Below are positions 44,101-50,518 of a DNA stretch of 58,251 nucleotides, one piece after another; the first letter of the stretch is position 1; each line of letters starts with the position of its first letter. The stretch spans positions 1 through 58,251 of the forward strand of contig NZ_JAAAMT010000038.1 in assembly GCF_009905435.1 (NCBI RefSeq), in the 5' to 3' direction. The translations under genes were made by a program, and so were the position numbers. The notes beneath the pieces are model-generated. The model was not told the origin of the DNA. It was given only the letters and a program-made list of their open reading frames with translations, and did not search any database. Origin of the DNA: Pseudomonas sp. R5(2019) (lineage in GTDB: Bacteria; Pseudomonadota; Gammaproteobacteria; Pseudomonadales; Pseudomonadaceae).

Positions 44101-46140
44101 ATGGCTACGCTGGACTTCGACGACACGACCCTTGCCGTCCATCAATGTCTTCGTTCTGACCCCTTTTGCACTGGTTTGCTCGACGCTGGCGACTTGCGTC
44201 GTTGAGGCGCAAAGCTGGTATTTGTACTGAACGCTGGCCGCGAAGGGCGTTCCAGCCGCTACGGTTTCGCGGGTGATGCGTTGCAACACGTCGTAGGCAA
44301 AGCGGTTCTCGCTACCGGTTACGTCCCGCTCACTCAGCAGTAGCCCGTTCCACACCGAATGTTGCTGCCAGGTGACGGTTTGCAGGCCGTCAAAACCTGT
44401 CAGGGTTTGCTCGATTCTGCGTACCGGTTGGCCGCTGCTGTCTTCGGCCGGGGTGTATTGGAATGCGGTGGTGTGGGTTTTTCCGTTCAGGGTGACGACC
44501 TGGGCTGACGGCAGGCCATGGAGAAGGGCATTGTCCGGGTCGTCGAAGTAACTCAGCGTTGTCTTCTTGAGTTCTTGATCGCCCTTCTTCAGGACTTCAC
44601 TTTCGAGCGCCAGCCAGACGGGCAGTCCATTGCCGGCAAGGGCTGGCATTTCACGGTAAGTGAATTCTGTTGTCAGGGTTGGTGCATTCTGCGCGGGTGA
44701 GGCAGGAGTCACGGTATGGGAGCGCAAGTGACGGACAAAGCCTCGGGTGTCAGCGGGGCATTTGCCGGAAACACCCGTCGCCGGGTACCACTCGTTGACT
44801 TCCACCACCCCCGAGGATCGGGTGATGCGGCGCACGTTACCGTAGGGGTCGTACTCAGTGGTGTCTTCCTCCGACCGCATGCGGTTGGTATTGGCAATCT
44901 TCCAGCGCTTGATGCTCTTGACTGGCAATAAATAGTTGGGGGGCTGAGATTGAATGGGGTCGTTATCGAGGATGTTGAACTCGGTTTCGATTTCCTGGAT
45001 AGAGTCACCTTGACGGGTGCTTTCCAGGATCAGTTGATGAAACTTGTTGAAGGTCCGTTCGGTGCTGCGCACAAACGCGTCGCCCTTGAACAGTTCCTGG
45101 ACTGTTTGGTAAAGGTAGGCGCCGATGTACTGACCGAGGTTGTCCAGGCCATTGTCGCGCCAGATGATCGGCAAGTTCCCGCCCAGGAAGTTGTTGAGCC
45201 CTGGGTATCGGTAACGGGTCTCGGTCTTCGGTTGCCCGACACCTGGAAAATCCAGGTGCCGGCTGACACGGGGCAATGGCGGGCGGCGGGCATCGGCGGG
45301 GAACTCATGGCCGTTGTCGGCTCCTTCAAGGTAGTAGTATTCATGCCACCCACCGCCGGGCGACTCGACTTTGCTCAAACAGTGATGCTGGTTGACCAGG
45401 CGATAGTCGAGTCGCCAGGTGGGTGCATCGACAGCAGCACTGGTATTGTCTTTCGGCAATATGATTTTGGTGACATAGCGCTCTGCGCCGGACAATTCCA
45501 TCACGAACTCGGCCAATGCCGCGCCATTCTGCCCCTTGTGGGGGTGAAGGGCATATACGACACGTCCGTCCTCGCGCTGGATGTGGAGTAATACCTCGCC
45601 GTCGCTGTCCATGATTCGCTCAAGCATCGGCTGATCTCTGAACGTTGTGTAGGTGAAACTGACCCAGTAGCCCTGTTCGTTGTAATACCGGGTGGGTAGC
45701 GCCACACGGCCGACGCCGGAGTCCTGGACCTCGAGAATCTCACGTTCACCTGACTTGTGATGCACGCAAAAGCGCGTATCGGTCTCTTGAAAGAAGTGGA
45801 AATGGTCCAGATGCTTCTCTTGCATCACCAACTCGTTGGTGGCGCTGTTGACGCCGGTGACGGCGAACTTTTCACCCGATTGAAGCGTCAGGAGATTGTT
45901 ACCTGGCATGAATTGCAATTGAGAAAGATTGAAATTCCACCCCAGACCAAACCCCGAATCCTCAGTGTTCAGTGGATTGAAGCTCAGCTGCGGGGTCATG
46001 CCTGGCCCGCGCAGTGAGTTACAGTGAAATTCCGGCATTTGAATGGATAGGGTGCTCTGACCCGTACGCGCATCTACGCCGGCACTTATAAAGCTCATGA
46101 AGTTCCAGGCGGTGGTATGCACTGAAGTGGACGCCGTCAT
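41197..46140 (-). CDS. RHS/YD-repeat protein with hydrophobic C-terminus and IPR tandem repeat (1647 aa)
   Basis: 1647 aa, no signal peptide. The N-terminus (MTASTSVHTTAWNFMSFI) plus FGLGWNFNLS is a SpvB/TcB-like start, followed by many YD repeats (Y-x-Y-D-x-x-G-R-x) forming the RHS shell. The RHS core is near 1343-1395 (WYLLGAGYRAYNPTLMRF, then DPSGH). After the core come a hydrophobic Ala/Gly-rich stretch (about 1410-1470), a six-fold IPR repeat (1544-1561) and a Ser/Thr/Pro-rich tail ending GALGRMWGADVRKR. No known toxin domain is recognised, and no small immunity-like ORF follows before the fimbrial gene. It is paralogous to the protein at 54046. Confidence 0.9.
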   Translation of the reverse strand: MTASTSVHTTAWNFMSFISAGVDARTGQSTLSIQMPEFHCNSLRGPGMTPQLSFNPLNTEDSGFGLGWNFNLSQLQFMPGNNLLTLQSGEKFAVTGVNSATNELVMQEKHLDHFHFFQETDTRFCVHHKSGEREILEVQDSGVGRVALPTRYYNEQGYWVSFTYTTFRDQPMLERIMDSDGEVLLHIQREDGRVVYALHPHKGQNGAALAEFVMELSGAERYVTKIILPKDNTSAAVDAPTWRLDYRLVNQHHCLSKVESPGGGWHEYYYLEGADNGHEFPADARRPPLPRVSRHLDFPGVGQPKTETRYRYPGLNNFLGGNLPIIWRDNGLDNLGQYIGAYLYQTVQELFKGDAFVRSTERTFNKFHQLILESTRQGDSIQEIETEFNILDNDPIQSQPPNYLLPVKSIKRWKIANTNRMRSEEDTTEYDPYGNVRRITRSSGVVEVNEWYPATGVSGKCPADTRGFVRHLRSHTVTPASPAQNAPTLTTEFTYREMPALAGNGLPVWLALESEVLKKGDQELKKTTLSYFDDPDNALLHGLPSAQVVTLNGKTHTTAFQYTPAEDSSGQPVRRIEQTLTGFDGLQTVTWQQHSVWNGLLLSERDVTGSENRFAYDVLQRITRETVAAGTPFAASVQYKYQLCASTTQVASVEQTSAKGVRTKTLMDGKGRVVEVQRSHVFEGNPTPMRETYTARYDAIGQLISEKNYDYIDELPLVLETTYRYNDWGERSQSLGPDAVMVFEERDPIGTRDHQGPIIRAWQQGSGIDGLKTAVTETHLNPFGEAQSIQQFSDDGSVLAEQHFTYDGLGRTHTESIGSGLSSKTTSYAYDDFGRRVEITLPTGDKVQRRYADHSIEELVAELKVWNQSKWINLGSQTFDSLGRRTSVIVGTYKEQFEYKGSEPLPSIHETAKGDRLHFTHEPRLTAQPLSCESDEGLATFEYDSSSADVTRAENDLGQYDYTYNESHQLNKETFTDVQNRVWTTRHRFSVMDRPLSRTAPDNMVTRHQYDSSGRVCTLSQGNLSVRFAYDGLGQLQSTTTTDQSADSTLVCEYEYDALGRETSRRQQVDSQPARTLTQEWQPDGLLKKRELSVGAVTELAEEFAYDKNGRLVSHLCSGRTLPQSNQGRPVQEVVYNYDALNNLTRTVHVFADVDDSDPRKTERARFSYAQNNPCQLIGIVYTPERASGAPTFTYDDNGNQLNDERGLKLTYDSQSRLVGINSASDQPLATFGYDGHNKLTSVDHGTEPKSWRFYEGNTLSMSAQEDSHVHFLHDGEMPVGQQRTGTDAHTLMLIPAADHSIRAESQQGAVRTATYGAYGERAADAGFKSLLGFHGELLDWVSDWYLLGAGYRAYNPTLMRFHSRDNLAPFAEGGINPYVAFEANPIYWRDPSGHSVTGGRIAAPWENEPINNLGGGIGFMGWLGIAVGVIFTAVATFGAATAVLGAMAGTVAATKAATAIVGAGLQAASTIGSTTGMFTGNNTLLTASQIAGYGALALQLGAGAISSLTRASTRLTGGWHDELAGISAPRGDSWQFAAKKLEIPRIPRIPRIPRIPRIPRIKMHLPQPLSTRPTPITPAVTTTPPPALASTSATSATAPAAGGVSTPSQFSTSTKQDGNWVVRGPSNVITTTGALGRMWGADVRKR
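41456..41509. repeat. 9-bp tandem repeat (VNTR) x6 inside the RHS gene
   Basis: Six perfect copies of ATTCTCGGA (54 bp) encode IPR repeats on the minus strand. Each junction makes an EcoRI site (GAATTC), five in all. As 9 is a multiple of 3, copy-number changes by slippage keep the frame. The repeat lies between the hydrophobic stretch and the Ser/Thr/Pro tail. Confidence 0.97.
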
Positions 46141-46280
46141 GGTCGAAACCTCGGTAGTCAATGGGGAAGTGGCTAGTTGAATAGGTGTGCATTTAAATGG
46201 CTGGTTTTTTTTACGCTGCCCAGCACATTGACGTGCTCTACAACCCAACACTACCCGTTTTAGCGGCATTGAAAACCTAG

Positions 46281-46296
46281 CAGTTCTGTCAGTAGG
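46281..46296. promoter_or_regulatory. shared leader motif copy 3
   Basis: CAGTTCTGTCAGTAGG at 46281-46296, 98 nt before the ATG at 46379. It matches the copy at 34310 at 15 of 16 positions. It lies in the divergent gap with the RHS gene, so it could act on either. Confidence 0.5.
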
Positions 46297-46334
46297 CAGG
46301 GCGGCGGGAAGCGCGTAAAAATGACCTCACTTCG

Positions 46335-46353
46335 GGTGTGAACTCACACCTTT
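46335..46353 (+). terminator. leader hairpin before the 46379 gene
   Basis: GGTGTGAACTCACACC (46335-46350) is a 7-bp stem with a 2-nt loop, followed by TTT. Like the hairpin at 34362 it sits between the shared motif and the start codon, but is much weaker. Confidence 0.4.
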
Positions 46354-46378
46354 GTTGACGAGTCATGGAGTGCAGAGG

Positions 46379-48130
46379 ATGGTAAACCCACTGGCGATGC
46401 CACATATTCCTGGTCTGGATGATCGGCAGTCGATTGACTATGAAGGGCTGAACGGTGGTGCCGTGCAGACCTTTATAAAATACGCTGGCATGGCGTTGAA
46501 TGACTGGATTCAAATCAATATCCGAGGTTGTGGTGAACGGGGTGAAGTCGTTGATTTGGCGGGTTATGACCAGCTGATTGAAGTGACCTCGATCGATGGG
46601 TTGGGGCAGCCCTTCGAAATCGCCAACGATTTGGTGGCTTTATTACGAAAAGGCATCATTTTTTATTCTTATGCTCAAGAACTGTCGCGAAATCCCAGGG
46701 TGCTGGGCCCCGAGTCATCGCGACTTGTATTTTATGTTGACCGGCCACCCGCGGAGCTCAACGGGGGGTTGGCTGTCGCCCAGTGCCTTGATTCTCATGA
46801 GTTGCATTTGGCCTACGAAGAGATACCCGGTGTTGGCGCGACACTTGTTATTCCTGCGTATCAGGATATGCAGAAAGATCAGACCGTGCGTTTAACCCTG
46901 ACGTTCTGGGATGGAGATTACTCGGAAGACTCACACTCCGCGTTCACGTTGCAAGACGATGATGTCGGGCATCCTTTGCATGTTTTGGTCGAAAGAACAA
47001 AATTCAACTACTTCGATTTTTTCGACCTGCACTATGTCATTGAATACCCAGACCAACACGTTATTTCTCCGTCGCAACGCTTTCAATTAAGCATGCCAGC
47101 GGGTGAGCGGTTGCCTGCCCTTTCCGTCACCGAGGACGCCGGTAATGGAATCGACCCTGATAAACATCCCCGAGGTATTGAGCTGTGGGCGGTGTTTGAT
47201 TCGGATATTCGTGAGGGCGACGAAGTGCTGCTGTGTGCCGACGCCGGTACGAGGATCTTGCAGTCGTTTACGGTTGACCCGACAACGCTTGCCAGCGGTC
47301 AAGTGCGATTCAGGGTGGGGCCGCAGTGGCTGAAGGACAATGCTGGCGATACAGCGAAGTTCTTCTATCAACGTGCTCGCCAAGGGGCTGAGGCAACGTC
47401 AAAGCCATTGTCGTTGAAGCTTCGCGTGTCGCTTGACTTGGCCGAGGTAAACGTCAAGGGAGCAACCGTCGAGAACGGGGAGCCGGGTGCGGTTGCGGGG
47501 TATCTGAAGGCTGGCGACGCTACTGGCGGAGTCGAGATTAATATACCGAACGAGGTCAAGTTGCCTCCCAGTGCTAGCGTCGTGCTGCGTTGGGCAGGCC
47601 ATTCAGGCAGCGGTACGACGCAAGCAGACCCTGAACCGAACAGTGATAATCGATTCTTCAGGGTGGGCCCTGAGTTCGTGGCGCCTAATATCGGGAAAAA
47701 ACTGACCATTCATTATGAAGTCACTCCACCCGGTGACACTTCAGACCGCTACACGCTGGAAATAAAAGATGAGGGTGGCTGGACAAAATTGCAATGTCCG
47801 TTGTTGGAGGGCGGTGAACGCTTGCCGCTCAACAAGGTACCGCCCGAAGGCGCTGAATTTACACTCGCTGCCTGGATGTATATGGACGTAGGGCAGCGAG
47901 TCAGAATGATCGCGAAGGGACCCAGTGGCATCGAAGATCATTGGTTGCGTCGTGACGTGGCGGTGACTGAGGACGAATGGTTTGATGACCAGATAAGTGA
48001 ACGGTTGCCGCGCGAGTTTCTAGAGTCATTGACGTTGAATAGCAAGTTCACGGTGACGGTTTGGGTCAGTTTTGATGAGGGGGCAACGTACGTGCATTTT
48101 CATCAACTGACGATCCAGTTGGTTGCTTGA
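46379..48130 (+). CDS. Multi-domain Ig-like protein (583 aa), paralogue of the 34414 protein
   Basis: 583 aa, not recognised. There is no signal peptide. The N-terminal ~230 residues include an amphipathic/helical part (IKYAGMALNDWIQINIRG) and beta-rich segments; the rest is Ig-like. The C-terminal domains match the 492-aa protein (VAPNIGKKLTIHYEVTPPG; LPLNKVPPEGAEFTLAAW; FTVTVWVSFDEGATYVHF). GGAG-AGG lies before the ATG. It is divergent from the RHS gene (238-nt gap) and followed by the 757-aa gene 114 nt later. Possibly an accessory of the RHS protein. Confidence 0.75.
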   Translation: MVNPLAMPHIPGLDDRQSIDYEGLNGGAVQTFIKYAGMALNDWIQINIRGCGERGEVVDLAGYDQLIEVTSIDGLGQPFEIANDLVALLRKGIIFYSYAQELSRNPRVLGPESSRLVFYVDRPPAELNGGLAVAQCLDSHELHLAYEEIPGVGATLVIPAYQDMQKDQTVRLTLTFWDGDYSEDSHSAFTLQDDDVGHPLHVLVERTKFNYFDFFDLHYVIEYPDQHVISPSQRFQLSMPAGERLPALSVTEDAGNGIDPDKHPRGIELWAVFDSDIREGDEVLLCADAGTRILQSFTVDPTTLASGQVRFRVGPQWLKDNAGDTAKFFYQRARQGAEATSKPLSLKLRVSLDLAEVNVKGATVENGEPGAVAGYLKAGDATGGVEINIPNEVKLPPSASVVLRWAGHSGSGTTQADPEPNSDNRFFRVGPEFVAPNIGKKLTIHYEVTPPGDTSDRYTLEIKDEGGWTKLQCPLLEGGERLPLNKVPPEGAEFTLAAWMYMDVGQRVRMIAKGPSGIEDHWLRRDVAVTEDEWFDDQISERLPREFLESLTLNSKFTVTVWVSFDEGATYVHFHQLTIQLVA

Positions 48131-48244
48131 TGGTCGGTTCGGCGCTGAACACCGAAATGGGCTGTTTATTTTAAGTGTCAATCATCACCCCGTGCTGTGC
48201 AATCAGTGCGCGGGTGCAGGTGTGACTTTATCAGGAGCGTTTAC

Positions 48245-50518
48245 ATGTTGGATAATTTATCGGAACGTCTATTGGCGCCGCGTCGCGAGCCTGGCCGTTT
48301 GTTCGACTGGGAAGCCATCGTGCAGTTCAGCGAGTCCGCAGTCATCACGTTGTTTCACCATGCTTATATCGAGCGCCTTCGACTGGGCTTTGATGCGCAC
48401 GCTTTCGAAGGAGGGGTGCAGCTTGAGGGAACTTCGCTGACGCGCCATTTCGCAGGTGTGAAGTTTGGCCCGCCGCAACTATCTTTTGAACCCACGTCGC
48501 CGGGTAACCCAAGGATCGGCATGATCCTCGAAGTGCTGGGTGGCAGCCAGGCTCTTTTGGAGACGAGTTACGGCCAAACTCGAATCGTCAGTTTGTCGAA
48601 TTACAGCCCCCAACCCGGCAACGCGGCTCATCTCAAATGCACCGTGATACCGACATCCGATCCACGTCGGGTAGTCATCAATTTGGGGATCATCGAAGAC
48701 AGCGAGTTTGAATTCGGCGGTACGTTGGTTGAACAGCGTATGATCGGGCGCGCGATGGCCGCCTTTTTCAGTGAACAGGAAGAATCTGCCAGGCTATTGA
48801 AGATTCTGGCGTTCAACCCGGATAAACAACCGTTATTGACCCCCCGTCAAATTGACTTGCGCCTGCAAAAATACGAAGCAACCGGCGAAACCAGCTTGTA
48901 TGTGCTGCCGACATTCGATTATGGGGTGGGTGGTAATTACCCGGCTGCCGACGGTCGCTTTCCCGAACTGGTTCCGGAGGGTAGCGCAGGTGCAGCGATC
49001 GTCTCGTCGAAGCTGGCGCACCGCGCGGCATTGGGCCAGGCCGCCTTTGGCTGGCTGGAGGAACCGGACGCCTTCGACCTATCCGACATTGACGCGGCCC
49101 TGAGTTGGATGATCGCAAAAAAGGGCGAGCTGACTATCCTTGACACCGATGGTCGGGATGAGGTCTACGAGTACCGCTGCAACCGATTCAGTGTGCCCTT
49201 GGGTCAAGGCACGGTTCCGCTGAGGCTGGACTTCGAAAACAATTGGGCGAAGCAGCATTGGCGAACCACCTTCGTCCCATCTGTGCAGTACAGGCTTGTG
49301 GACCAACCCATCTGGACGCCTGTTACCCCCACGTTCCAGCTGGATTTCGAGCATCACTTTTACATCGCGCCTGGTGATGGCGCGCCGATCGAAGCGCAAC
49401 TTTATCCGCCTGTTGATAAGGCCCCCGAGATCAGCGAACTATCAAGCAATGCCAGTTCATCGACCCTGCCAGCCGGGGTCATCAAGTTCATTCAGAATCT
49501 GGTCTCTGACGCTTTGTTGATCAAGCTCACAGACCATATGAGAATTAAATCCTCGGAGATGCTCCTCGCCGGTCTGGACCTGGCCGATGGCCTTGCACTC
49601 GAGCCAACGTTGTCGGCCATGTCCCGCGATCGCGATATGGAGAGCATTGCTCAACTCGGGCCCCGGGAGGCGTCATTTCAAGTTGTGGATCCGAAAACGG
49701 TGCTGGTTCCGGGCCAGACCGTGCAGTTTGTGACCGAGCCTGCGCGAGCAGGGTTGAAGTGGAAGGCTGTGCTGATCACTGGCACTCACGCGGGGAGGAT
49801 AGACGAAGACACCGGCAGTTACCGGGCTCCACCGCCACACACGCTTGTGGGGTCTTACAGCCAAGTGATCGTAGAGGCGCGGGACCCGCTCACCGATGAA
49901 CGCAGTCACTGCCTGCTCACTGTCACGGCGCAGCCTCTTAACCTGAGCACTTTCTTTCAGGAAAGTTGGCCCGATCAAACCTGGTCGCTGAGTGCGTCAA
50001 GTTTCAATGGCGCAAAGGTGGATTGGGCATACTCCGGCGCAGGCAGCATGGAACCAACAGTCAACGGATGCGATTACAAAACCCCGCTGGCAGACGATCT
50101 GAGCGACTTTTACACCATCGAAGAAGTCCAGGCCACTGCCGCAGACGATTCAGACAAGGTCACGGTCCTTATCAAGAAGGACGAGCCAGACCTGACAGTG
50201 ATGGTTGATGCGGACGCTGTGCTGCCAGCGGGGCAGGTTCAGTTGATCGCCAAACGTAGAGGCGAGCCCCGGAGTGCCGAATGGAAGGTGCTGGCGGGCG
50301 GAGGCTCGGTTGATGCGCAATCGGGTGTGTTCAGCGTATCGCCAAATGACACGAATCGTTTTGCAGTGATCACCGCTCGATCCGGCGAAAACGACGATCC
50401 ATTTATGGGCCACATCAACCTGCTGCTTCCCTTGAGCAACTACCCCGGCTTGATGAAGAAACTGGCAATGCCGAGTCCAGAGTCGCATGCGTCTGAAGGA
50501 GAGAGCCACCATGAGTAA
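48245..50518 (+). CDS. Unrecognised protein with conserved N-terminal domain and Ig-like repeats (757 aa)
   Basis: 757 aa, no signal peptide. Residues 1-470 form a conserved domain also found in the next gene: W22, then YIERL at 41-45 (same spacing of 19 in the neighbour), FGPPQLSF at 74-81, and IDLRLQ...YVLPTFDYGVGGNYP later. The rest is about three ~90-residue Ig-like repeats, with W-K-V and GGGSVDAQSGVFSVSP or AGRIDEDTGSYRAPPP signatures. AGGAG precedes the ATG. The stop overlaps the next start (ATGAGTAA, 8 nt), so the two are coupled. A lipid-binding TULIP/P47-like fold is only a guess. Confidence 0.75.
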   Translation: MLDNLSERLLAPRREPGRLFDWEAIVQFSESAVITLFHHAYIERLRLGFDAHAFEGGVQLEGTSLTRHFAGVKFGPPQLSFEPTSPGNPRIGMILEVLGGSQALLETSYGQTRIVSLSNYSPQPGNAAHLKCTVIPTSDPRRVVINLGIIEDSEFEFGGTLVEQRMIGRAMAAFFSEQEESARLLKILAFNPDKQPLLTPRQIDLRLQKYEATGETSLYVLPTFDYGVGGNYPAADGRFPELVPEGSAGAAIVSSKLAHRAALGQAAFGWLEEPDAFDLSDIDAALSWMIAKKGELTILDTDGRDEVYEYRCNRFSVPLGQGTVPLRLDFENNWAKQHWRTTFVPSVQYRLVDQPIWTPVTPTFQLDFEHHFYIAPGDGAPIEAQLYPPVDKAPEISELSSNASSSTLPAGVIKFIQNLVSDALLIKLTDHMRIKSSEMLLAGLDLADGLALEPTLSAMSRDRDMESIAQLGPREASFQVVDPKTVLVPGQTVQFVTEPARAGLKWKAVLITGTHAGRIDEDTGSYRAPPPHTLVGSYSQVIVEARDPLTDERSHCLLTVTAQPLNLSTFFQESWPDQTWSLSASSFNGAKVDWAYSGAGSMEPTVNGCDYKTPLADDLSDFYTIEEVQATAADDSDKVTVLIKKDEPDLTVMVDADAVLPAGQVQLIAKRRGEPRSAEWKVLAGGGSVDAQSGVFSVSPNDTNRFAVITARSGENDDPFMGHINLLLPLSNYPGLMKKLAMPSPESHASEGESHHE

